NCBI GenBank assembly: GCA_051122655.1
Contig: CP182107.1
Location: 124,001-188,000, forward strand
Direction: 5' to 3'
Source of the DNA: Pasteurella sp030783905
GTDB taxonomy: Bacteria; Pseudomonadota; Gammaproteobacteria; Enterobacterales; Pasteurellaceae
Length of the DNA stretch: 64,000 bases
Below the pieces are notes generated by a model. That model searched no databases, was not told the DNA's origin, and saw only the letters and a list, made by a program, of their open reading frames with translations. The translations under genes were made by a program, and so were the position numbers. Below, piece after piece: positions 35,532 to 44,899 of the stretch. How positions within the stretch are numbered: position 1 is the stretch's first letter; every line of letters begins with the position of its first letter.

Positions 35532-36214
35532 GTATTGTCTTTACATCTACACAATTAACCGGCAAAGCACGTACACACTTAGTGCGGCTTCCTTGTCCCT
35601 TTTCCGCAAATCATTTCTTACACAAAGATTGCCTCAGTGCTTTTCAAGGTTTACAGCAACAGGCGGCTAAACATGGCTTTAATTTACAGCCAGCCAGTAG
35701 TTTTCGTGATTTTCAACGTCAACAAGTCATTTGGAATAGTAAATTTAATGGTGAACGTAAAGTGCATGATGATCAGGGCAATCCGTTAAATTTAAGTCCC
35801 CTTTCTGACTGGGAAAAAGCGCAAGCTATTTTACGTTGGTCTGCTTTACCTGGGGGAAGTCGTCATCATTGGGGCACGGAAATCGATGTATTTGATCCGC
35901 ACTTATTACCCCCACAGCAAACATTACAGCTTGAGCCTTGGGAATATGAACAAGGTGGGTATTTTGTTGAACTGGGTCAATGGTTAAGGGAACATTTAGC
36001 TCATTTCGATTTTTATTTACCTTTCACGCAATTAGCCGAACATAAACAAATTGGTTACGAACCTTGGCACATCAGTTACTTGCCTGTTGCACAGCAAGCT
36101 CAACAACAATTTGGTCCTGAGATATTGTGTGAGGCTTGGCAACAAGAAGACATTGCAGGAAAGGCGTGTTTACTCAGTCATTTAGCACAAATTTTTCATC
36201 GTTTTTTTATTTAA
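35528..36214 (+). CDS. M15-family D-Ala-D-Ala carboxypeptidase-like peptidase
   Basis: A 228-residue protein of the VanY/LdcB peptidase family. The zinc motif SRHHWGTEIDVFDP (S-x-H-x-x-G-x-x-x-D, about 115-128) and the C-terminal YEPWHISYLP (W-H, about 179-188) supply the metal ligands and catalytic site. This family trims D-alanine or other residues from peptidoglycan stem peptides. It has no classical signal peptide or lipobox, which is unexpected for a wall hydrolase; it may act on cytosolic precursors or use a non-standard route. Start ATG 35528 overlaps the dapE stop by 4 nt. nudF follows after 9 nt, so the three genes look like one operon. Confidence 0.85.
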   Translation: MSIVFTSTQLTGKARTHLVRLPCPFSANHFLHKDCLSAFQGLQQQAAKHGFNLQPASSFRDFQRQQVIWNSKFNGERKVHDDQGNPLNLSPLSDWEKAQAILRWSALPGGSRHHWGTEIDVFDPHLLPPQQTLQLEPWEYEQGGYFVELGQWLREHLAHFDFYLPFTQLAEHKQIGYEPWHISYLPVAQQAQQQFGPEILCEAWQQEDIAGKACLLSHLAQIFHRFFI

Positions 36215-36223
36215 GGAGAGAGG

Positions 36224-36841
36224 ATGGACATTCAACAATTTCAGCAGCAGGATATTGAAATCTTAAAAGAAGAAACTTTATATCAAGGCTTTTTCCAATT
36301 AAAAAAGATTCAATTCAAACATAAATTATTTGCAGGTGGATACAGTGGTGTGGTCACGCGTGAATTATTAGTCAAAGGTGCCGCTTCTGCGGTGATTGCT
36401 TATGATCCGATTAAAGATGCCGTGGTGTTAGTTGAGCAAATACGTATTGGCGCTTATCAACCTGATTCTGCACAATCGCCTTGGTTATTAGAATTGATTG
36501 CCGGCATGGTGGAAGAAGGGGAAAATCCAGCAGAGGTCGCATTACGTGAAAGTGAAGAAGAAGCCGGCGTGCAGGTGCAGGATTTGCAACATTGTTTAAG
36601 TGTGTGGGACAGTCCGGGCGGCGTGCTTGAACGTATCCATTTGTTTGTGGGCAAAGTAGACAGTACAGCAGCGAAAGGGCTACATGGCCTGAGTGAAGAG
36701 GATGAAGATATCCGTGTTCATGTCGTAAGCCGTGAGCAAGCTTATCAATGGGTTAATGAGGGCAAAATTGATAATAGTATTGCGGTGTTGGGATTACAGT
36801 GGCTACAACTCAACTATAAGACAATCTCATCATTCAGTTGA
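36224..36841 (+). CDS. nudF: ADP-ribose pyrophosphatase (Nudix hydrolase NudF)
   Basis: Hydrolyses ADP-ribose to AMP and ribose 5-phosphate. The 205-residue protein (E. coli 209) contains the Nudix box GMVEEGENPAEVALRESEEE with the REx2EE pattern (about 90-112) and the N-terminal LFAGGYSGVVTRELLVKG swap segment. The pairing with cpdA a little downstream matches E. coli nudF-yqiB-cpdA. Ribosome site AAGGAGAG, seven bases before ATG 36224. Confidence 0.94.
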   Translation: MDIQQFQQQDIEILKEETLYQGFFQLKKIQFKHKLFAGGYSGVVTRELLVKGAASAVIAYDPIKDAVVLVEQIRIGAYQPDSAQSPWLLELIAGMVEEGENPAEVALRESEEEAGVQVQDLQHCLSVWDSPGGVLERIHLFVGKVDSTAAKGLHGLSEEDEDIRVHVVSREQAYQWVNEGKIDNSIAVLGLQWLQLNYKTISSFS

Positions 36842-36999
36842 TTAAATCCATGTGAAAAAAGTGTGATTTAGGTTTAATTTTCAGAAAAATTTTTATCAAT
36901 AAATATGACATAGCTAACATTTTTTTATTTTGGTAGGTGCAATTTTTTTGATAAGTCGGTAATTTACAAAGAGTTTTATTTTAGTCGTAGGAGTTCGCT

Positions 37000-37830
37000 T
37001 TGTTCAGCACTTATAGATATGATACATCAGCGGAGGTGTTCAAAATCATTCAAATTACCGATCCTCATTTGTTTAAGGATGAGCATGGGGAATTATTAGG
37101 CATCAACACATTTCAAAGTTTTTCGCAAGTTTTACACGAAATTAAAGCGAGTTGTTTTAATTATGATTTAGTGTTAGCCACAGGGGATTTAGTTCAAGAC
37201 AGTAGTCGAGAAGGCTACTTACATTTTTGTAACCAAGTGAAAAGCTTAGAAAAAACGGTCTTCTGGATTCCTGGCAATCATGATTTTCAACCGAAAATGT
37301 TTGAAATTTTGAATCAAGATCAAGGTAATTTGAATCCGAAAAAGCACATTCTTTTAGGCGAAACTTGGCAGATTTTAATGTTAGATAGCCAAGTATTTGG
37401 GGTGCCTTATGGTGAATTAAGCCAATATCAAATAGACTGGCTGGTGTCAAAATTAAAAGATCATCCAGAACGTTATACCTTAATTGTCTTACATCACCAT
37501 ATTTTACCTACTCATTCGACTTGGTTAGATCAGCATAACTTACGTAATGCCCATGAATTAGCCTATGCATTAGCGCCTTTTGACAACGTAAAAGGGATCT
37601 TACATGGTCATATTCACCAAGAAATGGATGCCAATTGGCAAGGTTATAGAGTGATGGCAACACCTGCAACCTGTATTCAATTTAAGCCCGATCATAATAC
37701 CTTCACACTTGATGCGGTACAGCCGGGTTGGCGAGAACTTGAATTATACAAGGATGGTCGGATTGAAACGCGCGTGAAACGTATTCAAAATAAGACATTC
37801 TTTCCGAATATGCATGAGGATGGCTATTAA
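37000..37830 (+). CDS. cpdA: 3',5'-cyclic-AMP phosphodiesterase CpdA
   Basis: Degrades cAMP and so tunes CRP-controlled genes such as the mgl and gal operons in this window. Calcineurin-like metallophosphatase motifs in order: QITDPHLF (D-x-H, about 15-22), ATGDLVQD (GD, about 58-65), WIPGNHDFQ (GNHD, about 89-97), LHHHILP (about 168-174) and LHGHIHQE (GHxH, about 207-214). 276 residues fit the family. The best start is a TTG at 37000, because AGGAG lies seven bases upstream and residues after it match the Haemophilus homologue layout; the first in-frame alternative (GTG 37036) has poor spacing. The TTG should reduce translation. Confidence 0.92.
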   Translation: MFSTYRYDTSAEVFKIIQITDPHLFKDEHGELLGINTFQSFSQVLHEIKASCFNYDLVLATGDLVQDSSREGYLHFCNQVKSLEKTVFWIPGNHDFQPKMFEILNQDQGNLNPKKHILLGETWQILMLDSQVFGVPYGELSQYQIDWLVSKLKDHPERYTLIVLHHHILPTHSTWLDQHNLRNAHELAYALAPFDNVKGILHGHIHQEMDANWQGYRVMATPATCIQFKPDHNTFTLDAVQPGWRELELYKDGRIETRVKRIQNKTFFPNMHEDGY

Positions 37831-37876
37831 AGACAAGCGTAATATGCCACAGTTTTATACTGCGTTAAATTGATGA

Positions 37877-37912
37877 GGAAAGTGAGTTCGGTGACTCACT
37901 TTCCTTGTTTTT
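37877..37912. terminator. Bidirectional terminator between cpdA and the wzc end of the polysaccharide operon
   Basis: An 11-bp perfect stem GGAAAGTGAGT / ACTCACTTTCC, 6-nt loop, with TTGTTTTTG on the plus strand. It lies between convergent units and is the only hairpin in the 92-bp gap. Confidence 0.88.
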
Positions 37913-37922
37913 GCCTACAATA

Positions 37923-40022
37923 CTAGCTACGATAATCGTAATAGTCATACTCACTGAGTGCCTTGCGTTTTGTACCATTTAAAATAAATCCTTTTACTTG
38001 TACTCCCGCTTGGGCAAAACGGGTTTTAGCAATTTCAATTTCTTTGACCGTAGTTTTCTCAAATAAGCCAACAAGCAATGTTGTTCCTACATGGCGTCCA
38101 ATAATGGCGGCATCAGTGACAGGTAGGATAGGAGGTGTATCAATGACAACAAGATCATAATGTCTTGACGCCCACTCTAAAAGTTGCTGAAAGCGCGCAG
38201 TATAAAATAATTCAGATGGATTCGGTGGCATATTTCCTTTAGTGATCACCTCAAATCCAGCATATTGGTGGACGACCTCTTCAAATGGGATATTTTGCGC
38301 AATTGCTTCACTTAATCCTTGTTTATTCGCAATGCCGAGGAATGAGCGTAAGTAACTGCGCCGTAAATCAGCATCAATCAGTAAAACACGTTTTCCCGTT
38401 TTTGCTACAATATTGGCTAAGTTACTCGAAATAAAACTTTTTCCTACCGCAGGTAATGTGCCAGAAATCATGACAAGATTATTTGGTGCTTCTAGCATGG
38501 CAAAATGAAGGCTTGTTCTTAAACTGCGAATGGCCTCAATGGCATTGTCTGTTGGATGACTTTCTGACAGCAGTTGATATTTTCCTTTATGCACATCTTT
38601 GCGGGAAACTGTCGGTTGTTGTTCCGAATGCGGAATGGCGGCGTAAGTTGGTAGCCCCGTTTTTTCTACCTCCGCGACGGATTCAATACCGTGTTGGAAA
38701 TAATGTTTAAACAGCACAAATAACGATGATAAAAGTGCGCCTAATAAAAAGGAAATCATGATAATGATCGCTTTTTTAGGTGCCACGGGATTTGGAAACA
38801 CCTGTGCATGATCTAGAATGCGCACGTTACCAATTGTGCTCGCTTTCACCACATCTAACTCTTGCATTTTATTTAAAAGTTGAATGTAGATTTGTTGATT
38901 AACTTCTAAATCACGTGTGAAACGAATCATTTCTTTCTGTGTATTGGGTAATTTTTCGAGTTGTTTATTTAATCGTTGTTTTTCTGCATTTAAGACATTT
39001 CTTTTGTCAATTAAAGCAACGTAAGACGGGTGTTTTAACGTAAACTTGCGAGAAATCTCACTTTCTTGAATAGACAGCTCGCTGAGATCCGCCTCTATTT
39101 GAATAATGGTGTCTAAAGTCGCTTTTGCTTCAAGGCTGAGGTCAACTGATTCATTTTTTAAGCGGAATTCATTGAGTCTATTTTCTGCATCAGACAGTTT
39201 TTGACGCACGTCTGGTAATTGTTGGTTAAGAAATTCTAGACTTTTAGAGGCTTCTGCGGAATTTCGCGCAACATTTTGCAATAAGTAGCTTTCAGTAATA
39301 TTCGCAACAAGATCCTGTATGTATTTTTTATTTTTTCCCTGAATCGCGATATTAATGATACCCGTTTGTTTACCAATTTCATGAATCGACAGTTTATCCT
39401 GTAAATCGGAAATGACAGTTAATTCGGGTAACTTATTTATTAAAAAACGTTGCTTAGGTTTAGCGTTTATCTGTGATAACGAAAATTGAATGAGATCGGT
39501 TTTATAGGTTTCACCGACTACGCCACTCAGCAATTTTTCTGCCGTTTTTTCTGCAAAAAGGGTGTAGTTATCTGGTTGCTCGCCAATTTCTAAGATTAAG
39601 CTATCAGCAATGTCCTTAAATGGGGTGAAATGAGCAATAGTTATTTGCGGAGAATAGCCTGTGACGTTGGCTACCAAGCTACCCAAAATCGGGATGGGAT
39701 AAATTGGCTCAACTTGTGTGGTTAAACCAAGCTTTTCAACGGCATACGAGAGTACCATTCTTGATTTTAAAATCGCGATTTCGGTATGAGAGGACGATTT
39801 TTCCTCAAAGATACCCGTGAAATCTTGTAATGCGCCTCCAGCTGATTTGTCTTCAATCTGTATGGACGCATTGGCGAGATAAATAGGTGGGGCAAGAAAG
39901 GCATAACCTCCGCCAATCAATGTTGTCAGTAGGGTAAATAGGGCAATCCACCCTTTATGATCTAATAAAATACCGAAGAATTTCATTACATCAATTGTGT
40001 CTTCATTATTTTTCTCGTTCAT
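37923..40022 (-). CDS. wzc: Tyrosine autokinase / polysaccharide co-polymerase Wzc
   Basis: Inner-membrane BY-kinase controlling chain length and export of Wzy-made polysaccharide together with Wza. The 699 residues contain a Wzz domain with two transmembrane helices (about 20-42 and 415-437) flanking a periplasmic coiled coil, then a cytosolic kinase domain with Walker A SGTLPAVGKSF (about 522), Walker A' VLLIDADLRR and Walker B LVVIDTPPILPVTD (about 625). A C-terminal Tyr cluster (SEYDYYDYRS) is the autophosphorylation tail. I chose ATG 40022, 11 nt after the wzb stop with TAGGA upstream; ATG 40052 would overlap wzb. The phosphatase Wzb is encoded directly before. Confidence 0.93.
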   Translation of the reverse strand: MNEKNNEDTIDVMKFFGILLDHKGWIALFTLLTTLIGGGYAFLAPPIYLANASIQIEDKSAGGALQDFTGIFEEKSSSHTEIAILKSRMVLSYAVEKLGLTTQVEPIYPIPILGSLVANVTGYSPQITIAHFTPFKDIADSLILEIGEQPDNYTLFAEKTAEKLLSGVVGETYKTDLIQFSLSQINAKPKQRFLINKLPELTVISDLQDKLSIHEIGKQTGIINIAIQGKNKKYIQDLVANITESYLLQNVARNSAEASKSLEFLNQQLPDVRQKLSDAENRLNEFRLKNESVDLSLEAKATLDTIIQIEADLSELSIQESEISRKFTLKHPSYVALIDKRNVLNAEKQRLNKQLEKLPNTQKEMIRFTRDLEVNQQIYIQLLNKMQELDVVKASTIGNVRILDHAQVFPNPVAPKKAIIIMISFLLGALLSSLFVLFKHYFQHGIESVAEVEKTGLPTYAAIPHSEQQPTVSRKDVHKGKYQLLSESHPTDNAIEAIRSLRTSLHFAMLEAPNNLVMISGTLPAVGKSFISSNLANIVAKTGKRVLLIDADLRRSYLRSFLGIANKQGLSEAIAQNIPFEEVVHQYAGFEVITKGNMPPNPSELFYTARFQQLLEWASRHYDLVVIDTPPILPVTDAAIIGRHVGTTLLVGLFEKTTVKEIEIAKTRFAQAGVQVKGFILNGTKRKALSEYDYYDYRS

Positions 40023-40033
40023 TATTTCATATC

Positions 40034-40477
40034 CTATAACATGTTGTTCCATTGTTCTGCTGCGCTCTCTAGCATTTGATAAGCATACTCAAACATTTCT
40101 TGACTCTTTTTATAAGGGTCGGGAATGTCTTTTGGCGCAGTTAACCAATGTCCAAATAAAATGACTTTACCTTGAGACAAAGGGCATAGTTGATGGACTA
40201 ATTCAATATGCGCTTTTTCCATAACAAGAATCAAATCGGCTTTCTGACATAATGCACGTGTCAACTGTTTCGCTCGATGGGTTGAGAGATTTAATCCGTG
40301 GTGATTAGCAATGTTTATCATCATATCGTCCGCAGGTTTGCCAACTAAGTGATAATGCTCAGTGCCAATCCCTGCAGAGGTAATGTTTTTTTCTGGGAAA
40401 TATCGTTGCAACAATTTTTCACCGACTGGAGAACGACAGATATTTCCCATACATACGACCAAAATTTGCTCAAACAT
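40034..40477 (-). CDS. wzb: Low-molecular-weight tyrosine phosphatase Wzb
   Basis: Removes phosphate from the Wzc Tyr cluster, needed for cycles of polymer assembly. The 147-residue protein carries the P-loop CMGNICRSP (C-x5-R-S, about 9-17) and the general-acid Asp in DPYKKS (about 116-121). It sits 1 nt after the wza stop and 11 nt before wzc, the classical wza-wzb-wzc arrangement. Confidence 0.95.
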   Translation of the reverse strand: MFEQILVVCMGNICRSPVGEKLLQRYFPEKNITSAGIGTEHYHLVGKPADDMMINIANHHGLNLSTHRAKQLTRALCQKADLILVMEKAHIELVHQLCPLSQGKVILFGHWLTAPKDIPDPYKKSQEMFEYAYQMLESAAEQWNNML

Positions 40478-40478
40478 A

Positions 40479-41642
40479 CTACCAATTTCGAATTCTTAAC
40501 ATACTTTCTGTGATGGAGTCGAATCCTGACAAGGTCGGCACGATTTGACTAATGACACGATTCCACCGTGCAACAGGTGCGGTTGTAACATAGACCACAT
40601 CATACGGTTTTAAATAAAACTCTGTACCAAGCAGATAAGAGGTCGCATCGGTAACATCTAATTGGTAAATATCCGCAATTTTTTCTATATTCTCATCATC
40701 AGAGGTAACTTGTCTTGTGGGGGAAGGATAACGTTGTCCGCGAATAACGAAGATACCTGTTGCATCGGCTGCCAATTTATCAATACCACCACTGGCTGTG
40801 ATTGCCTCAGTTAATGTCATGCCGTAGTGCATAATTTTAAGCATTTGTGGTTGCGCAACTTCACCGATAACAAAGACTTTATTGGCATCATTACGAGGAA
40901 CATGGACAATATCACCATCAACTAACAAGCGATTTTGGCTTAAATCACCACGTTGGATAAGCGCTTCAATCGAAATCTTTTCGTCTTTTCCTTTACTATT
41001 GAGGGTAACATTGTGCCAATCTGCATGCTCAGACAGTCCCCCTGCATGATTAATCGCATCTAATAAGGTGAGCGGAATATTGGTTAAATATTGTTGACCT
41101 GGGCGATTGACCTCCCCCGTAATATAGGCCTTTTTCGATTGGTAAGTCGCAACGCTGACTTCAATTTGTGGTTCGCTGATATAGTTGGCGAGTTTTGAAG
41201 TCAGTTTGTTTCTAATTTGACTGACGGTCAGTCCAGAGACATGAATAGAACCGACATAAGGATAGAAAATTGTGCCGTTAGCATGAACTTGGCTACCTGC
41301 TTCTGCCGCTGAACGATAAGTTCCTGCTGGTGTGGTTAATTCAGGGTGATCCCAAACCGTAATATTTAACACATCACCAGGACCAACACGATATTGATAG
41401 GCTTTGATTTTTTGGTCTAAAGGTGGGTTGGCTCGTGCAAAAGGTACAGACGGCGCGAGTTGTTTCACCAACGAAGGCGTAATTAAATATGCATCGACAG
41501 CTTTTTGTGCATTGAGTGGTTTACCTTGTGCATAGACCTTAACCCCACTTACTGGTGATTTAGTGGAGGGTAGCATGGCGGAGCAGGCAGAGACAGAAAT
41601 GCCAACGCCTATTAGGATGAGAAGTCTAGATAATTTATACAT
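40479..41642 (-). CDS. wza: Polysaccharide export outer-membrane lipoprotein Wza
   Basis: Outer-membrane translocon for group 1-type capsule or exopolysaccharide. The 387 residues start with a lipoprotein signal (lipobox VSAC, Cys20). Then follow the PES domain (YRVGPGDVLNITVWDHPELT, about 86-105), two SLBB domains (YITGEVNRPGQQYLTNI and VFVIGEVAQPQMLKIM) and a C-terminal amphipathic segment that forms the membrane ring in E. coli. A 101-bp gap upstream, longest within the locus, could hold a secondary promoter. Confidence 0.94.
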   Translation of the reverse strand: MYKLSRLLILIGVGISVSACSAMLPSTKSPVSGVKVYAQGKPLNAQKAVDAYLITPSLVKQLAPSVPFARANPPLDQKIKAYQYRVGPGDVLNITVWDHPELTTPAGTYRSAAEAGSQVHANGTIFYPYVGSIHVSGLTVSQIRNKLTSKLANYISEPQIEVSVATYQSKKAYITGEVNRPGQQYLTNIPLTLLDAINHAGGLSEHADWHNVTLNSKGKDEKISIEALIQRGDLSQNRLLVDGDIVHVPRNDANKVFVIGEVAQPQMLKIMHYGMTLTEAITASGGIDKLAADATGIFVIRGQRYPSPTRQVTSDDENIEKIADIYQLDVTDATSYLLGTEFYLKPYDVVYVTTAPVARWNRVISQIVPTLSGFDSITESMLRIRNW

Positions 41643-41743
41643 GTCTTTTACTCATTTTAGTGTGTGAATAAGTGAAAGGCTTACAGCTACCTTGGTTTTT
41701 TGTGAATCTGGATACCGTTGATGTATTGATATTCGCCGTCGAT

Positions 41744-43690
41744 TTACCCCCAAAGATGTATGTGATTATTTTGTTGAGTGTGAATTAAGTCCGCCAATTC
41801 CGTGACAGGTTGGTATCCTGTTGGCGCATTGCGTAAAATGTCATGAATTTTTTGATAATCTGATTTTTTACATGCACGTTCTAACTCGTTTAACAGCAAG
41901 GCTAGCTCAGACAAGGGCAGGAATGTTTCTTGTGCGGTTAGAATTCGTGGATGTAAGGTTTTTTCTACATTTTCTCCACCAATCAGAAGCTCTTCATAGA
42001 GCTTTTCTCCTGGACGTAGACCAGTGAATTGAATTTCGATATCACCATTTGGATTATCTTCATTTTTGATCGTGAGACCAGAAAGCAAAATTAATTTCTT
42101 CGCTAATTCAAGAATTTTAACGGGTTCTCCCATATCGAGAATAAACACATCGCCCCCTTTTGCCATGGCCCCCGCTTGAATAACAAGCTGTGCTGCTTCA
42201 GGGATCGTCATAAAATAACGTATGATGCGTTCATCTGTGACGGTAATTGGACCACCTTCTTTAATTTGTTGCTTAAATAAAGGAATAACCGAGCCAGAGG
42301 AACCTAATACATTGCCAAAGCGTACCATACAAAAGCGCGTTTTATGGGCGATACCGTCTAGGGGGTTGCCATAGACATCAGCACATGCCTGAAGACATAG
42401 CTCGGCCACACGTTTGGTTGTGCCCATGACATTGGTGGGTCTGACAGCTTTATCGGTAGAAATTAACACAAAGGCATCGACTTGGCATCGTATCGCGGCT
42501 TTGGCTGCGTTGTATGTGCCAAAGATATTGTTATATACCGCCTGTATGACATTGTATTCAACTAATGGAACATGTTTATACGCTGCTGCATGGTATACCG
42601 TATTGACCTCAAAAGTTTGCATGATTTTGATAAGCAACTTGAGATTTTGTACGGAGCCTAATAGGGGAATAATTTCTACATGAGTACCTTTTTCTTGTTG
42701 GATATGTAATAACTCAAGATGGATAGAGTAGAGTGCGTATTCTGAAACATCAAACAGCACTAATTTAGTAGGATGATTGAGTAGGATTTGCCGACATAAT
42801 TCTGAACCAATCGATCCCCCCGCGCCTGTTACCATGACAGACTTATGCTGAATATTTTTATTTAACAACTGAGTGATTGGGGGAACAGGATCTCGACCTA
42901 AGAGATCTTCGATAGCAATTTCTTGAATATCAGAAAGTTGAACTTTGCCATCGACGAGTTGTTGTAAGCTCGGCAATTCTTTGATCTTACAAGACGTTTT
43001 ATTCAGTTTTTTAATCAGTTCTCTTCGGCGTTCTCGGCTGACTGACGGAAGGGCAATTAAAATTTCATCAACATGATAATCCTTTAATAAGGTCATGGCG
43101 GTTTTGAAAGAGTAGACTTTGAACCCGCCTAACGTTCTTCCCCAAAGTTGTTTGTTATCATCAATAAAAAATAATGGCAAGAATTCACACGAACTTTGTA
43201 GGGCGCTAATAACTTGTTGCCCTGATGCGCCCGCCCCATAAACTACAATACGTATTTTAGGCGCTTTTGTGGTTAAATGGGCTTTTACGATAAATCTTAT
43301 CATGCCGCGACTGAGCCAAATCCAAGTGAACATTAAAAAACCATACATTAATGGAATGGAGCGCGGTAACATTTCTTCCGCAATGAAGGTCACGAAATAT
43401 AGATTAAGTACAGTGAGGATAGTGGCTAAACCTAAGCGCAAAATTAAGGTTTCGCTAAAGCTACGGATAATAAAGTCATAAACGCCAAACAAAAGTAAAC
43501 TTCCTACAGAAAGTAAAGACATTCCTAATAAAAATGGTAAATTCACTGCGACATCAAGGCTCCAGTATCTCAACATATAGCATTGCCAAAGGAGAATGGG
43601 GAAAGCAATGAAATCCAAGCATAATAAGATAATTTTCTTATGAGTCTTAGAAAGCAGTGTCAATGATGTGATTAAGTAATGGATATTCAT
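41744..43690 (-). CDS. UDP-N-acetylglucosamine 4,6-dehydratase, PglF/WbpM/CapD type
   Basis: Makes UDP-2-acetamido-2,6-dideoxy-4-hexulose, the precursor for bacillosamine-type or FucNAc sugars. The 648-residue membrane protein has four N-terminal transmembrane helices (about 18-125), a first Rossmann domain (VVYGAGASGQQVI, about 148-160) and the catalytic SDR domain with MVTGAGGSIGSELCRQ (about 284-299). The active-site STDKAVRPTNVMGTTKR (about 405-421) has Met in place of the usual SDR Tyr, as in FlaA1/PglF enzymes. Followed by an aminotransferase upstream in the operon (13-nt gap), giving a 4-amino sugar route. Confidence 0.92.
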   Translation of the reverse strand: MNIHYLITSLTLLSKTHKKIILLCLDFIAFPILLWQCYMLRYWSLDVAVNLPFLLGMSLLSVGSLLLFGVYDFIIRSFSETLILRLGLATILTVLNLYFVTFIAEEMLPRSIPLMYGFLMFTWIWLSRGMIRFIVKAHLTTKAPKIRIVVYGAGASGQQVISALQSSCEFLPLFFIDDNKQLWGRTLGGFKVYSFKTAMTLLKDYHVDEILIALPSVSRERRRELIKKLNKTSCKIKELPSLQQLVDGKVQLSDIQEIAIEDLLGRDPVPPITQLLNKNIQHKSVMVTGAGGSIGSELCRQILLNHPTKLVLFDVSEYALYSIHLELLHIQQEKGTHVEIIPLLGSVQNLKLLIKIMQTFEVNTVYHAAAYKHVPLVEYNVIQAVYNNIFGTYNAAKAAIRCQVDAFVLISTDKAVRPTNVMGTTKRVAELCLQACADVYGNPLDGIAHKTRFCMVRFGNVLGSSGSVIPLFKQQIKEGGPITVTDERIIRYFMTIPEAAQLVIQAGAMAKGGDVFILDMGEPVKILELAKKLILLSGLTIKNEDNPNGDIEIQFTGLRPGEKLYEELLIGGENVEKTLHPRILTAQETFLPLSELALLLNELERACKKSDYQKIHDILRNAPTGYQPVTELADLIHTQQNNHIHLWG

Positions 43691-43702
43691 AAGTTCTAAA
43701 CG

Positions 43703-44875
43703 CTATTCAATTTGTTTAATAATAGTTCTAATTACATCCTCACATGTTTTGAGGTCGTCCTCTGTCAATGTCGGATGCACTAAAAACATCAAGCTTGTTT
43801 CACCTAACTGCTTTGCATTTTTTAAACGTTCGACAGGTCTCCATGGTGTATTATCGAATGCCTTTTCTAGATAGACTTCGGAACAAGAGCCACTATAACA
43901 AGGTACACCAAGTGCATTAATAAGCTGTAAAATACGATCTCGATCCCAGCCTTGAGGTAACGTCTGCGGGTTGACTTGCACATAACATTTGTAAGCCGCA
44001 TGAACATAGTCAGCATTATGGTGATGGACTGTGAAATAAGGTGACGATTCAAATACCGCTAAAATACGTTGCATATTTTCATTGCGTTTTTTTGTCCATT
44101 CCGGCATTTTGGTAAGCTGTATTCGACCAATTGCCGCTTGAATTTCCATCATTCGCCAGTTTGTACCAAAGGATTCATGTAACCACCGAAAACCTGGAGA
44201 ATGTTTTTTATGATAAACGGCAGCGAAACTTTTACCATGATCTTTATAAGACCACATTTTATTCCACAATTCGTGATCATTTGTGGTCACCATTCCACCT
44301 TCACCACCGGTTGTCATGATTTTGTCTTGGCAGAAAGACCAAGCGCCAATGTGACCTATTGAACCTGCCGGACGCCCTTTGTACATTGCGCCATGAGCTT
44401 GCGCACAATCTTCAATCACAAATAAATTCTTTTCTTCAGCAAGTTGCATGATTGGATCCATATCACACATTAAACCAGCCAGATGTACACAAATAATGGC
44501 TTTTGTGTTAGGGGTGAGAACCGATTCAATGGTGTGCCGAGAGATATTTTGTGAGTCGAGCTCAATATCGGCAAAGATGGGGTTAGCACCGGCGGTAATA
44601 ATACAACTCGCGGATGCTAAAAATGTTCTTGACGTGACAATAACATCATCGCCAGCACCAATATTTAATGCCTTTAACGCGACATCAAGAGCAACCGTAC
44701 CATTCATTAGGGCGATCGCATACTTTGTTTGCGTGAACTGAGCAAATTCTTTTTCAAATTCACGACATTCTTCGCCTGTCCAATAATTTACTTTATTTGA
44801 ACGAAGAACTGCGGATACGGCCTCTATTTCTTCTTGTGAAAATGAGGGCCAAGGTGAAAACGGTGTATTTAGCAT
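43703..44875 (-). CDS. PLP-dependent sugar aminotransferase (DegT/DnrJ/EryC1, PglE-like)
   Basis: Adds an amino group at C4 of a UDP-4-keto-6-deoxy sugar, using PLP and glutamate. The 390 residues show the family features: NGTVALDVALKALNIGAGD (about 58-76, phosphate binding), IEDCAQAHGAMYKG (about 158-171) and the Schiff-base Lys in SFCQDKIMTTGGEGG (about 185-199). Start ATG 44875 has a GGGGGGA site; an upstream in-frame start at 44890 lies inside it. The adjoining 4,6-dehydratase and acetyltransferases make a PglF-PglE-PglD-like pathway to UDP-diacetamido-trideoxyhexose the simplest reading. Confidence 0.9.
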   Translation of the reverse strand: MLNTPFSPWPSFSQEEIEAVSAVLRSNKVNYWTGEECREFEKEFAQFTQTKYAIALMNGTVALDVALKALNIGAGDDVIVTSRTFLASASCIITAGANPIFADIELDSQNISRHTIESVLTPNTKAIICVHLAGLMCDMDPIMQLAEEKNLFVIEDCAQAHGAMYKGRPAGSIGHIGAWSFCQDKIMTTGGEGGMVTTNDHELWNKMWSYKDHGKSFAAVYHKKHSPGFRWLHESFGTNWRMMEIQAAIGRIQLTKMPEWTKKRNENMQRILAVFESSPYFTVHHHNADYVHAAYKCYVQVNPQTLPQGWDRDRILQLINALGVPCYSGSCSEVYLEKAFDNTPWRPVERLKNAKQLGETSLMFLVHPTLTEDDLKTCEDVIRTIIKQIE

Positions 44876-44899
44876 AATAAATCCCCCCAAGGTGAAAAA

